DNA of 54,021 nt from Verrucomicrobiales bacterium (GCA_021648365.1 JAKISY010000021.1:1-54021); one strand, 5' to 3'. Positions 23,801-32,890 are shown, counted from the stretch's first letter. The notes: generated from the sequence alone by a model not told the origin. A program made the numbers and translations.

Positions 23801-24511
23801 TCACAGGGCACCAAAGCGGCGTTGCCTTTTGGAGAAATCTTCAATGGCGGTGTGTAGATCTTGTTTGCGAAAGTCTGGCCAGTTTTTGTCGGTGATATAC
23901 ATCTCGGCGTAAGAGATCTGCCAGAGCAGAAAATTGGAGAGGCGCATTTCTCCAGAGGTGCGGATCAGCAGGTCGGGGTCGGGATAGTAGCGGGTGTAGA
24001 GGTGTTTGCTGAACAGCTCGGGGGTGATCATGCCGCGGTCGATGTGTCCTTCGTCGAGGTGATGGATGAGGCTCTTGATGCCATCGACGATTTCTTCGCG
24101 TCCGCCATAACTCAATGCGAGAATGAGGGTGAGGCCAGTGTTTTCACTAGAGCGCTCGATGGCTTCACTGAGGGCTTGTTGGCAAGATGCTGGTAAATCG
24201 GTGATGCGTCCGATGGCTTGCAGTTTGACATTGCGCTCACAGATCTCTGCGGTTTTCTCTCGCAGAAAGCGTTCGAGCAATTTCATCAGCGCTTTGATTT
24301 CCGCTTTAGGGCGGTTCCAGTTCTCCGAGGAAAAGGCGTAGAGGGTGAGAAAGTCCACCCCTAGCTCGCTGCAAGCTTCGACACATTCGCGCACGGATTC
24401 GGCACCCGCTTGGTGACCAGCACGGCGTGGCAGACCGCGTTCTTTAGCCCAGCGACCGTTGCCGTCCATGATGACGGCGATGTGTTTTGGGATAATTGTT
24501 TTTTGAGCCAT
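23801..24511 (-). CDS. uppS: Isoprenyl (undecaprenyl diphosphate) transferase
   Basis: This cis-prenyltransferase builds the C55 lipid carrier for peptidoglycan from FPP and IPP. The sequence has the family blocks: HIAVIMDGNGRWAKERGLPR with the catalytic Asp, GHQAGAESVRE, LTLYAFSSENWNRP, LALSYGGREEIV and DPDLLIRTSGEMRLSNFLLWQ. Length (236) is typical. It overlaps the start region of the NtrC-type regulator, and lies 87 bp after purA; grouping with cell-envelope genes is common but here it stands between regulation and purine genes. Confidence 0.97.
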   Translation of the reverse strand: MAQKTIIPKHIAVIMDGNGRWAKERGLPRRAGHQAGAESVRECVEACSELGVDFLTLYAFSSENWNRPKAEIKALMKLLERFLREKTAEICERNVKLQAIGRITDLPASCQQALSEAIERSSENTGLTLILALSYGGREEIVDGIKSLIHHLDEGHIDRGMITPELFSKHLYTRYYPDPDLLIRTSGEMRLSNFLLWQISYAEMYITDKNWPDFRKQDLHTAIEDFSKRQRRFGAL

Positions 24512-24598
24512 CGAGGTGGTGAAAAAGGCACTGATGAAAGTGAGTAGTAGTTTTCATCAGCAATCGCTCGAGGGCAAGCGGCAAGATGTAGGAAGCGC

Positions 24599-25867
24599 TC
24601 AATCCACCAGCGTCTGGGTGCGATCTGGCCCTACGCCAACCGAAGTGATTGGCACACCTGTCATTTTGGTGACGTAAGCGAGGTAATCGCGGGCTTTTTC
24701 TGGCAAATCGGCAAGCTTGCGAACTTCGTCGATGGGAGATTTCCAGCCGGGTAGAGTATCGTAAATGGGCGTGGCGCGTTCGAGGTCAGCCGCTGAGGCG
24801 GGTGGCAGGTCGAGTTTTTCGCCATCCAGCTCGTAGTGAGTGCAGACGGGGATCTCATCGAGTCCGTCGAGTCCGTCGAGATTGGTCATCGCTAGTTCGT
24901 CGATGCCGTTGACGTAAGTCGCGTAGCGCAGCAGCACCAAATCGAGCCAGCCGCAGCGGCGCTCGCGTCCAGTGGTGGCGCCAAATTCGCGCCCCATGCC
25001 GTGCATCACATCGCCAAAGCCGTCGTCTTCCGTGGGAAAGGGACCTTCGCCAACACGAGTGGTGTAAGCTTTGATCACGCCGACCACTTTGTCGATGCGC
25101 TGTGGCGGCACTCCTGATCCAGTGCAGGCTCCGCCCGATGTGGTATTGGATGAAGTGACGTAAGGGTAAGTGCCGAAATCGACATCGAGGTAGGTGCCTT
25201 GGGCACCTTCGAAGAGCATGCTGCGATTGTCGGCGAGAGCTTGATGCAAAAATCCGATGGTGTCGCAGACAAAAGGACGCAGTCTCTCGGCGGCTTTAGC
25301 GTAAGCCGTGACAGAGCCTTCGACGTCGATGTTTTCGATACCGGCTTCACTGAGCAGTAGATTGCACTGTTCAAGATTTTCTTTCAGGCGAGCAGAAAAA
25401 TTTTCGTCAAACAGTTCGTGTAGGCGCATGCCCGAGCGATCGATTTTATCTGAGTAGGCGGGGCCGATGCCGCGGTTGGTGGTGCCGATCTTTTGGTCAC
25501 CGCGACGAGCTTCTTTCAAAGCGTCGATAGCGCGGTGCGAAGGCAGCACGAGGTGCGCGCGATTACTGATCAACAAGCGACTGGCTTCGACCGTGATGCC
25601 TTGCTCTGCCAAAGTATCGATCTCTTCGAGCAGTGAAACAGGATCGATGACCACGCCATTGCCGATCACACAAGTTTTGCTAGGCCAGAGAATGCCGGAG
25701 GGGATCAGGTGGAGAATGTAAGTGACTCCTTCGCTGATGACAGTGTGCCCGGCATTGTTTCCACCTTGAGCGCGGACGACGATTTCAGTTTGATCGGTCA
25801 GGTAATCGACGATTTTACCTTTTCCTTCATCACCCCATTGGGCTCCTACAATTACGGTATTGGACAT
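24599..25867 (-). CDS. purA: Adenylosuccinate synthetase
   Basis: PurA makes adenylosuccinate from IMP, aspartate and GTP in AMP synthesis. Family blocks include the P-loop-like GAQWGDEGKGKIVDYL, GGNNAGHTV, GTTNRGIGPAYSDKI, EGAQGTYLDVDFGTYPYVTSSN and GRERRCGWLDLV. The 422-residue length is normal and the ATG start fits the conserved N-terminus. Confidence 0.98.
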   Translation of the reverse strand: MSNTVIVGAQWGDEGKGKIVDYLTDQTEIVVRAQGGNNAGHTVISEGVTYILHLIPSGILWPSKTCVIGNGVVIDPVSLLEEIDTLAEQGITVEASRLLISNRAHLVLPSHRAIDALKEARRGDQKIGTTNRGIGPAYSDKIDRSGMRLHELFDENFSARLKENLEQCNLLLSEAGIENIDVEGSVTAYAKAAERLRPFVCDTIGFLHQALADNRSMLFEGAQGTYLDVDFGTYPYVTSSNTTSGGACTGSGVPPQRIDKVVGVIKAYTTRVGEGPFPTEDDGFGDVMHGMGREFGATTGRERRCGWLDLVLLRYATYVNGIDELAMTNLDGLDGLDEIPVCTHYELDGEKLDLPPASAADLERATPIYDTLPGWKSPIDEVRKLADLPEKARDYLAYVTKMTGVPITSVGVGPDRTQTLVD

Positions 25868-25992
25868 AGTGAATTTTAGTGATTAAAAATATAAGGGCAA
25901 ATGAGCGTGGGCAGAGTTCTTCCGCTGAGATTCTCGCAAGAGATATAAGCGTGGGCAAGTGAAGGTAGAAATTCCAGCCCCACAGGGTCTTG

Positions 25993-26523
25993 TTAGCCAA
26001 CTTTCATAGAGGCGGCGGCACCAAAAGTCACTAGGGCTGCGAGAATGGCGATGACTCCAGCTACCATGGCGACTTTGCCAAATTGATCTTTTTCTACCGC
26101 TTTTTCCAAGGGCGATAGGTTAGAGAAGCCGGCGGCTTTCACGGAGGTCTCGGCGATATCGACTTGCATATCACTGACGAAGCTTTCTCCATCACCTCCG
26201 AAGCTTTCTTCTTCAGACACCTCTTCGACGACTTCCTCACATTCGTAAACCGCATCGACTTTACCAAAAGTGATCTGGGTGCCGTTGGATAATGGTCCGC
26301 TACCAGTGGAGATGCCATCGATCTTGCTGCCATTGGTCGAATCGAGATCAACGAGGATGTAGCCATCGCCCTCTTGTTGCAATTTGGCGTGATGTCCAGA
26401 CATGGATTCATGATCGACCACCAGATCATTATCTGGTGCGCGACCGATGGTGATCTCTGCTTGTTCATCAAAAGAAACCTTAATAGGTTCCTGATCGGGG
26501 ACGTAAATAGTGATTTTGGCCAT
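25993..26523 (-). CDS. FHA-domain protein with C-terminal membrane anchor
   Basis: Residues 1-95 form a forkhead-associated domain with the phosphothreonine-binding elements TIGRAPDND, SGHHAKL and DSTNGS. A long acidic linker (EEVVEEVSEEES) follows, and a single transmembrane helix (VAMVAGVIAILAALVTFGAAA) ends the 176-residue chain. It would bind phosphothreonine partners at the inner membrane. It sits between purA and carA, 23 bp after carA in the same direction. Partner kinase unknown. Confidence 0.88.
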   Translation of the reverse strand: MAKITIYVPDQEPIKVSFDEQAEITIGRAPDNDLVVDHESMSGHHAKLQQEGDGYILVDLDSTNGSKIDGISTGSGPLSNGTQITFGKVDAVYECEEVVEEVSEEESFGGDGESFVSDMQVDIAETSVKAAGFSNLSPLEKAVEKDQFGKVAMVAGVIAILAALVTFGAAASMKVG

Positions 26524-26546
26524 AACTAGGCGGTATTAAACAGGAT

Positions 26547-27728
26547 TTATCTCTGAGAATCAATCAGATTGCTGAATTCTTCGAAAAAATATGCGGCGTC
26601 GTTGGGTCCAGGGGAAGCTTCGGGGTGATATTGCACGCTGAAAACGGGGTGTTTTTTGTGGCGTAAACCTTCGACCGTGTGATCATTGAGGTTGATGTGA
26701 GTAACTTCAACATCCTCTGGCAAGCTTGCTGGATCAACAGCGAAGCCGTGGTTTTGCGATGTGATGGCGATCTTTTCGCTACGCAAATCCTTCACCGGCT
26801 GGTTGCCGCCACGGTGACCGAATTTCAGTTTGAAGGTTTTGCCTCCAAAAGCGTGACAGAGTATCTGATGGCCGAGACAAATGGCAAAAATAGGCTTTTT
26901 GCCGATCAATTTCTCAATTTCTTGGTGCACATAGTCCAAGGCTGCGGGGTCGCCGGGGCCATTGGATAGGAAAATCCCGTCGGGTTTGAGCGCGAGCACT
27001 TCTTCTGCGGAGGTGCGAGCATTGACCACATCTACCGTGAACCCAGCTTGGCGCAACATGCGCAGGATGTTGCGTTTGATGCCGAGGTCGTAGGCGACGA
27101 TATGGTATTTGGCTTCGCCTAAAGGCAAAAAGTGCTGTTGGTTTTCATCGATCCGTTGCCCAGGGATTTCCTGACAGGCATTGGGGATCGTCCATTGCTG
27201 GCTGAGGATATCCTCGGGATCCCAGCGATAATTCTCTGCGGTAGAGACTTCTTTGACAAAATCCGAGCCTTCCATGGAGGGGCTTTCTTGAGCCAAATTT
27301 ACCGCTTGCTCTGAAGTGAGCTCAGGATCGGTGGAGATCACTGCACGCATCGCGCCTTGTTCGCGTAGGCGTTTGGTCAGTGCGCGTGTGTCGATGCCTT
27401 GGATACCGGGGACCTTGTGGCGTTTCAGGTAGGCGTCTAGAGTTTCGGTCGAGCGCCAGTTGCTGGGTGTCTCGCAGAGTTCTTCGATCACGAATCCGCG
27501 CACATGGGGCTGATCGCTCTCGTTGTCATCAGGGTTGATGCCATAATTCCCAATCAAGGGATAAGTCATGGAGACGATTTGACCGCGATAAGAAGGATCG
27601 GTGAGGACTTCCTGATAACCCGTCATCGACGTGTTGAAACAGGCTTCTCCGGTGGAGGTAACATCAAGAGCGCCAAAGGCGGTGCCTTCGAAACAAGTGC
27701 CATCTTCAAGAGCAAGGAGTGCTTTCAT
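26547..27728 (-). CDS. carA: Carbamoyl-phosphate synthase small subunit
   Basis: CarA supplies ammonia from glutamine for carbamoyl phosphate in pyrimidine and arginine synthesis. It begins MKALLALEDGTCFEG, with the N-terminal domain block GMTGYQEVLTDPSYRGQIV-like (here NTSMTGYQEVLTDPSY), and the class I amidotransferase domain with DLGIKRNILR, the nucleophile Cys in ICLGHQIL, and QYHPEASPGP. Length 393 is normal. The carB gene is not adjacent. Confidence 0.97.
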   Translation of the reverse strand: MKALLALEDGTCFEGTAFGALDVTSTGEACFNTSMTGYQEVLTDPSYRGQIVSMTYPLIGNYGINPDDNESDQPHVRGFVIEELCETPSNWRSTETLDAYLKRHKVPGIQGIDTRALTKRLREQGAMRAVISTDPELTSEQAVNLAQESPSMEGSDFVKEVSTAENYRWDPEDILSQQWTIPNACQEIPGQRIDENQQHFLPLGEAKYHIVAYDLGIKRNILRMLRQAGFTVDVVNARTSAEEVLALKPDGIFLSNGPGDPAALDYVHQEIEKLIGKKPIFAICLGHQILCHAFGGKTFKLKFGHRGGNQPVKDLRSEKIAITSQNHGFAVDPASLPEDVEVTHINLNDHTVEGLRHKKHPVFSVQYHPEASPGPNDAAYFFEEFSNLIDSQR

Positions 27729-27805
27729 TAAAGATCAATCGATACGCTTGAAGTGGCTAAGCGCAAACAGAAAAAGAGAAGAAAATTCTAAGGAAACACT
27801 GATTG

Positions 27806-27837
27806 AGGTGTCATTATCAGCATGAGACACCTTTTAT
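27806..27837 (+). terminator. Possible terminator hairpin
   Basis: AGGTGTC (27806-27812) pairs with GACACCT (27826-27832), followed by TTT on the plus strand and more T after 27838. Flanking genes run leftward, so its orientation is wrong for a classic terminator of the sugar operon; it may act on antisense transcription or be symmetrical enough to work both ways. Confidence 0.4.
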
Positions 27838-27870
27838 CGATTTTTGTCATGTTAGCTTTAGTTCCTTTTT

Positions 27871-27900
27871 ATCTGTGAAAATCTGTGTAATCTGCGGTTC
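27871..27900. repeat. ATCTGTGAAA 10-bp tandem
   Basis: Three 10-bp units, ATCTGTGAAA, ATCTGTGTAA, TCTGCGGTTC, lie just downstream of the TIM-barrel isomerase gene. Same 10-bp design as the CACGGAAA and CACTGATAAA families, but unpaired here. Confidence 0.7.
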
Positions 27901-27936
27901 CCTTCTTTCTTCGAAAATGTCGTGTAGTGTTGACTC

Positions 27937-28929
27937 TCAGCGGTCGAACTGTTCGTCAAAGACGATGTCCGAAGACGGGAAGTCGATGTCTTTGCAGAAT
28001 TCGCAGGACTCGGTAGCGCCGTGTTCGCGATCCATACCGCCGTCTTCCCATTCGACAGAGAGTGGGCCGGTGTATTGGATGTCGTTGAGTGCGCGGATGA
28101 TCTTCTCGAAGTTGATGTCGCCACGGCCGACGGACTTGAAGTCCCAATAGCGCTTGTGATTGTGAAAATCGACGTGACCACCAAATACGCCAGCATCGGT
28201 GGGATGCTCAGACCAGCTAACGTCTTTCATGTGCACGTGATTGATGCGATCTGCGAAACGGTAGATGAATTCGACGTAATCGACCCCTTGATAACCGAAG
28301 TGGCTGGGGTCGTAGTTGAATCCAAAAGCAGGGTGGTTGCCGATGGCGGAAAGCGCACGCTCAGCGGAGGCGATGTCGAAGGCAATCTCGGTGGGGTGTA
28401 CTTCGAGACCAAATTTGATGCCGTTGTTTTGGAACTCATCCATGATCGGTCCAAAGCGTTCGGCGAAGTCGTCGTAACCTTTGTCGATCTGTCCGGGCAG
28501 GTTGGGTGGGAAGGAATAGAGCAGATGCCAGATGGAAGAGCCGGTGAATCCGTTGACCACTTTCACGCCTAGTTCTTTAGCGGCACGCGCGGTTTTTTTC
28601 AGCTCTTCAGCCGCACGTTGACGCACGCCTTCGGGATCACCGTCACCGTAGATGTAATCGGGTAGAATTTGGGCGTGGCGTTCGTCGATGTTATCACAGA
28701 CAGCCTGACCTACGAGGTGAGCAGAAATGGCGTAACATTTCATATCGTGTTTTGCCAACAGGTCTCGTTTGCCTTTGCAGTAGTCAGCGTCAGCTTTGTT
28801 GATTTCGAAATGGTCGCCCCAGCAGCCAAATTCCACACCGTCGTAACCGAAGGACTTGGCTTTTTCGATGATCGTCTCGCAGGGGAGGTCGGCCCACTGG
28901 CCGGTGAAGAGTGTTACTGGTCTTGCCAT
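27937..28929 (-). CDS. Sugar phosphate isomerase/epimerase (xylose isomerase-like TIM barrel)
   Basis: From ATG 28929 the 330-residue protein opens MARPVTLFTGQWADLP and follows the AP-endonuclease-2/xylose-isomerase TIM barrel: FGYDGVEFGCWGDHF, VVNGFTGSS, FGLEVHPTEIAFD, FNYDPSHFGYQGVDY, INHVHMKDVSW and VEWEDGGMDRE. Glu, Asp and His residues in EVHPTE, YDPSH and HMKD mark the metal site. It probably isomerises or epimerises a sugar or cyclitol. The start lies 27 bp after the stop of the Gfo/Idh/MocA gene, so these three leftward genes form an operon. Substrate unknown. Confidence 0.88.
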   Translation of the reverse strand: MARPVTLFTGQWADLPCETIIEKAKSFGYDGVEFGCWGDHFEINKADADYCKGKRDLLAKHDMKCYAISAHLVGQAVCDNIDERHAQILPDYIYGDGDPEGVRQRAAEELKKTARAAKELGVKVVNGFTGSSIWHLLYSFPPNLPGQIDKGYDDFAERFGPIMDEFQNNGIKFGLEVHPTEIAFDIASAERALSAIGNHPAFGFNYDPSHFGYQGVDYVEFIYRFADRINHVHMKDVSWSEHPTDAGVFGGHVDFHNHKRYWDFKSVGRGDINFEKIIRALNDIQYTGPLSVEWEDGGMDREHGATESCEFCKDIDFPSSDIVFDEQFDR

Positions 28930-28955
28930 GGTATTATGTGGTTGTTTGTTAAATG

Positions 28956-30119
28956 TTAAACTTCTGGAAATTTGATCCATTTTTCATCGGACTGCGAGCT
29001 TTCGACTGCGGCTTGGATGAAAGCCAGACCAATGATGCCGTCGGTGACATCGGGGAAATCGTAACCTTCTGCCGGCGGCTCATTGCCTTCGATGCGGTCG
29101 TTGACCGCTGCGGCGATCGCTAGATAAATGTTAGCAAAGGCCTCGATGAATCCTTCGGGATGGGCAAAAGGCGTGCGGCTATTGGCCTGCGCCGCTGCAC
29201 CGAGGTAACCGTTGCCACGGCGGTAGATTTTTCGCGGAGCTTGGGAGTATTTGACGATCAGCTCGTTGGGGTCCTCTTGATGCCATTCGAGCGAGGCTTT
29301 GGTGCCATAAACACGGATGTTAAGATTGTTCTCGTCTCCGGCTGAAATCTGCGAGGCGTAAAGGAGCCCCTTGGCGCCGCCTTTGTAACGCACCAACAAA
29401 TTGCCGTCGTCGTCGAGCACTCGTCCGGGGATGAAGGTGCTGAGGTCGGCGCAAAGTTCGTCGATTTCCAGTCCGGTGATGTAGTGCCCGAGGTTCTCAG
29501 CGTGAGTGCCGATGTCGCCCATGCAGTTGGAAATACCGTTGATCTTAGGGTCGGCGCGCCAGTTGGCGATTTGGCTGTCGGCAGTGCCTTCCATGTCGCC
29601 AGCGGCGTAACCTTGTGGGTATTCGGTGACCACCTTGACGATGCGACCGAGTTCACCGTCCTGCACCATGCGGCGCGCTTCTTTGACCATTGGGTAGCCG
29701 GTGTAGTTATGAGTGAGCCCGAAGATCAGACCCGTTTCATCTACCAAGTCGCGCAGCTCGAAGGCTGACTCGAGGGTGGTGGTCATCGGTTTGTCGCAGA
29801 TGACGTGGATGCCCGCTTTGAGAAAAGTCTCGGCTACCGGAAAGTGCAGATTATTTTGCACCACGATGCTGACGAAGTCGATGCGCTGATCTGCTGGTAG
29901 AGCAGCTTCTTTCTCCGCCATTTCCTGATAGCTGGCATACACTCTGGACGGGTCGAGAAAATAATCCTCGCCCGAGATGCGCGACTTTTCTGGATCAGAG
30001 GAAAAGCATCCAGCGACCAGTTCGATTTTTCCATCAAGATTGGCAGCCATGCGGTGGACTTGCCCGATGAAACCACCACGACCGCCTCCGACCATGCCCA
30101 TGCGTATTTTTCTTTTCAT
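28956..30119 (-). CDS. Gfo/Idh/MocA-family oxidoreductase (first)
   Basis: The NAD(P)-dependent dehydrogenase has the N-terminal Rossmann motif MGMVGGGRGGFIGQVH, the family signature HVICDKPMTTTLE with the catalytic-lysine EKP-type motif (here DKP), and a C-terminal substrate domain with NCMGDIGTHAENL. Length 387. It acts with the adjacent isomerase and the second oxidoreductase on a sugar or inositol-type substrate. Confidence 0.92.
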   Translation of the reverse strand: MKRKIRMGMVGGGRGGFIGQVHRMAANLDGKIELVAGCFSSDPEKSRISGEDYFLDPSRVYASYQEMAEKEAALPADQRIDFVSIVVQNNLHFPVAETFLKAGIHVICDKPMTTTLESAFELRDLVDETGLIFGLTHNYTGYPMVKEARRMVQDGELGRIVKVVTEYPQGYAAGDMEGTADSQIANWRADPKINGISNCMGDIGTHAENLGHYITGLEIDELCADLSTFIPGRVLDDDGNLLVRYKGGAKGLLYASQISAGDENNLNIRVYGTKASLEWHQEDPNELIVKYSQAPRKIYRRGNGYLGAAAQANSRTPFAHPEGFIEAFANIYLAIAAAVNDRIEGNEPPAEGYDFPDVTDGIIGLAFIQAAVESSQSDEKWIKFPEV

Positions 30120-30154
30120 GAAATTTGAGGTAGAAGGTAGAAGTTAGATTTTTT

Positions 30155-31234
30155 TTAACAAGACACTGGGGCACCCGTTTTAGCACTTTCATAAAGCGCG
30201 TCGATGATTTTCATCAGCGACAGAGCTTGGTCGGGTGTATTGAGCGGTTCTTCTTTGCCTTCGATCGCAAGAATAAAGTTAGTCGCAGAGCGGATGCGCC
30301 CCATGTCTTCACATTCTTCGACTACGATGGAGCGGTTGACCGAGTTGCCGTGTTCTTGCACGTAGAGTTCGCAAGAGTCGATTGCTGTTTCGTCGAGTCC
30401 GTCACGAGCGAAGAGGCGCTCAACTTTACCGCCAGCTCCGGTGCCTTGAAAAATCACCGAGACTTCCTCCCGTTTGACCATTTCTGCCCAAGAGATTTGG
30501 ATGCTCAGCGTTTGTCCGGTTTTGAAAGTGATGAAGCCGTGAGCCGCCGCTTCGACGTCGGTGGTGCCTCCTTCGACATCTGGTAATCCCCAAGGACCTT
30601 TGAACCCTTTGTCGGTGATGAAGTCATCAAAAGTCTGTCCAAGCACATGAGCTGGCTCAGGGTTGCCCATGAAAAACAGCGCGAGGTCGAGCATGTGCAG
30701 CAAGTCGATCATCGGCCCGCCGCCTGACAGCGCTTTGGTGGTGAACCAACCGCCAAAACCAGGGATGCCAGTGCGGCGACACCATTTGGCTTGAGCTGAG
30801 TTGATGGTGCCGATGGTGCCGTCTTTCTGATAGCCCATCATCGCGTAGGACTCAGGACGGGCGCGGTTGTTGAAGTTGAACATCAGACGTTTGCCCGATT
30901 TTTTCGCGACTTCGATCATTTCTTCTGCTTCGGCTGCGTTGAGTGCAGGTGGTTTTTCGCAGAAGACGTGTTTGCCCGCTTCGAGCGCCTGAATGGAGAT
31001 AGGAGCGTGAAATTTATTGGGAACGATGATGCTGACCGCATCTAGCTCTGGCAGAGCAAGCATTTCAGCGACATCGCCGAAGACTTGCGGGATGCCGTTG
31101 GCATCGGCGACTGCCTGGGCAGCGTCTTGGTTCATGTCGGCGATAGCGATGATTTCTGCGCCTGCATTTTTGAAACCGTCTATGTGATAACTGACCATAC
31201 CGCCAGCTCCGATGATGCCTACTTTAGTTGCCAT
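30155..31234 (-). CDS. Gfo/Idh/MocA-family oxidoreductase (second)
   Basis: Opening VGIIGAGGMVSYHIDGF is the nucleotide-binding turn, KHVFCEKPPALNAAEAE holds the conserved EKP lysine, and GGGPMIDLLHMLDLALFFMG is the substrate-site helix. The 359-residue protein is the first gene of the leftward three-gene operon. It is not closely similar to the downstream dehydrogenase, so the two probably act on successive steps. Confidence 0.92.
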   Translation of the reverse strand: MATKVGIIGAGGMVSYHIDGFKNAGAEIIAIADMNQDAAQAVADANGIPQVFGDVAEMLALPELDAVSIIVPNKFHAPISIQALEAGKHVFCEKPPALNAAEAEEMIEVAKKSGKRLMFNFNNRARPESYAMMGYQKDGTIGTINSAQAKWCRRTGIPGFGGWFTTKALSGGGPMIDLLHMLDLALFFMGNPEPAHVLGQTFDDFITDKGFKGPWGLPDVEGGTTDVEAAAHGFITFKTGQTLSIQISWAEMVKREEVSVIFQGTGAGGKVERLFARDGLDETAIDSCELYVQEHGNSVNRSIVVEECEDMGRIRSATNFILAIEGKEEPLNTPDQALSLMKIIDALYESAKTGAPVSC

Positions 31235-31714
31235 GAATGAATAAATTTAAAGATTGAGTTAAGTGAGAATATAAAAAGAGGGAAATTATCGGAGATAGAG
31301 GCAAAAAAGGCAAATGGAGAATTGTTTTGTTCAGATTATGAGAGAATAGATCAAGGGTTTGAGCGGATTGGCTTATGTGGGGTGACGCGATCCCGTACCC
31401 TGGTAAGCTGCGAGGTGGGGCTTTTACCCGCCACCGAGGGCGCGAGAGCACAGAGGAAGAGGGGGAGGCGAAAGAGAATGCAAAGGAAAGGAAAGACGAG
31501 CATGGTTGTGCTGGTATAATATTTCATTGCGTGGCCCTCCTTCCAAAAGCACCCTTTAAGGGTATTTACTTATTGCTTCAATTACTCTCTGTGAGCTTTA
31601 TTCCAAAAAGAAGAAAACCGATCTCACGAGTAAGGAAATCAAAAATATCAGAGAAGCTCTAGATTGAAGCGTGCGAGAATCTTTACCGAGAAAAAAACTC
31701 AAAAAAACTGTATT
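31235..31714. other. Intergenic region with a REP-like hairpin and a toxin remnant
   Basis: No intact gene. A hairpin GGTGGGG/CCCGCCACC lies at 31414-31435, and the decayed end of a RelE-like toxin at 31561-31667 (annotated separately). The region must hold the sugar-operon promoter and the antitoxin promoter. Confidence 0.55.
31561..31667 (+). pseudogene. C-terminal remnant of a RelE/HigB-type toxin
   Basis: Directly before the XRE antitoxin a frame ends LYSKKKKTDLTSKEIKNI then REALD-stop (31665-31667), matching the usual C-terminus of RelE-family toxins of HigBA type, where a Y-x-K-x-E-K-x-D-L-T block precedes the last helix. Slightly upstream, in another frame, KGIYLLL would supply the preceding beta strand, so a frameshift plus loss of the N-terminal two thirds is likely. 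The match is short and rests on pattern memory, hence modest confidence. Confidence 0.5.
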
Positions 31715-32077
31715 ATGAAAAAAGCTAGAATCAATGAGCTAGAGAGAAGCGCGGAAGCAGTGGCTCGCGGTGAAAAACCTCCTTCGCGAGCTTGGAAACT
31801 TCGCAAAAATGCAGCTGGCGGTTGGGAGCGTATCGCTATCGATCCGGAAGACGCCAGACGGGACAATGCTCGTAATTGGAAGGCTAACAATGATGTTGCT
31901 AAAATTAGGGCAAACTTGAATCTTACTCAGTCTGCATTTGCTGACCTTATGGGTATCCCTATAAAGACCTTGCAAAAATGGGAAGGCAACGAAACTCGAC
32001 CAAGTGGCCCGGCTCAAACCTTGCTGAAAATCGCAGCACAGCGGCCAGATGTGTTGCTTGAGCTACAGGATGCCTAA
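31715..32077 (+). CDS. XRE-type HTH antitoxin (HigA-like)
   Basis: ATG 31715 is chosen (120 residues); the frame is open further left to a TTG at 31664 but that overlaps the toxin remnant. The C-terminal half is a Cro/C1-type HTH: VAKIRANLNLTQSAFADLMGIPIKTLQKWEGNETRPSG, typical of antitoxins paired with RelE/HigB toxins. It would bind its own promoter. With the toxin decayed, this is an orphan that may have been kept for regulation. Confidence 0.82.
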   Translation: MKKARINELERSAEAVARGEKPPSRAWKLRKNAAGGWERIAIDPEDARRDNARNWKANNDVAKIRANLNLTQSAFADLMGIPIKTLQKWEGNETRPSGPAQTLLKIAAQRPDVLLELQDA

Positions 32078-32196
32078 AGAAGTAAAAACCTGCGCATTTG
32101 GGGCATCTATTAATTGCCGCGCCCCTATACTTCTATAGATGTGTGGTGGCATGGGATTCGGGGTGACTGCAAAGCACCCCAATCCATTTTTCCCCA

Positions 32197-32580
32197 CTAA
32201 AATGGGATATCGTCACTCGTGTCAGGCTGACCATAGCCCGCAGGTGGCTCGCTTATCGTATGGTCTATATCGCCGCCTTCTTCGCTAGGATTCGTGCCTG
32301 TAGAACCTCCACTTCGTTCAATCTTCCAGGCATTCAAATTCACGTAGAATCTGCCGTTGTATTCGTTGCCACGAATATCAAAGTTCACCTTAATCGCATC
32401 CCCTTTGTTCAGACCATCGAGTAGGGATGTCTTGTCTTTCAAGCACTCAAATTTCAACATTTGAGGAAATTTTCCATCCATCACTTCAACAACAAATTCC
32501 CTTTTGGTGAATCCGCTGTCGAATGTCTGAATCTCATTGATTAAGTGAACGGTTCCTTCGATTTCAAATCCGTTCGCCAT
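32197..32580 (-). CDS. DUF3127 OB-fold protein with SSB-like acidic tail
   Basis: The 127-residue protein matches DUF3127: an opening FEIEGTVHLINEIQTFDSGFTKREFVVEV, then DAIKVNFDIRGNEYNGRFYVNLNAW, the strands of an OB fold seen in Bacteroidetes single-strand-binding-like proteins. The tail is disordered and acidic and ends DTSDDIPF, the same last five residues as the C-terminal hook of E. coli SSB that recruits replication and repair proteins. It may be a phage- or plasmid-derived SSB variant. Monocistronic; the RAYT stub follows the start side at 32797. Confidence 0.85.
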   Translation of the reverse strand: MANGFEIEGTVHLINEIQTFDSGFTKREFVVEVMDGKFPQMLKFECLKDKTSLLDGLNKGDAIKVNFDIRGNEYNGRFYVNLNAWKIERSGGSTGTNPSEEGGDIDHTISEPPAGYGQPDTSDDIPF

Positions 32581-32796
32581 GATAAATTAGTAGATTAGGT
32601 GTGAATGAGGGGAGATGGTTTATCTTTGTTCTTTTGTCCGATTGCCCCCATAAATGCAGTTAGATCATCAAAGGGCAGGGGAGGGGAAAAAGCAAATACT
32701 TAGCAGACATAAAAGGCGAGGCGGCTTGGAATAGGGCGGAAAAGCTGGGTTGGCAAAGATAGAAGGGCAGAAAAAACAAGTTTCTGAGACTAAATT

Positions 32797-32865
32797 ATGC
32801 CGCGACAAGATCGAATCGAATATTCTGACGCCTTCTATCATGTGATGGTATGTGGTGACAGGTAA
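32797..32865 (+). pseudogene. N-terminal stub of a RAYT (REP-associated tyrosine transposase)
   Basis: ATG 32797 begins MPRQDRIEYSDAFYHVM, nearly the textbook start of RAYT/Y1 transposases (MPR-x-x-R-IEY-x-x-A-x-YHVM), continues VCGDR and stops at 32865 after 22 codons. The HUH and catalytic Tyr regions are missing. This is a relic of the transposase class that spreads REP palindromes. Confidence 0.8.
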
Positions 32866-32890
32866 TCATGACGGTGAGCGAGTATGAGCT

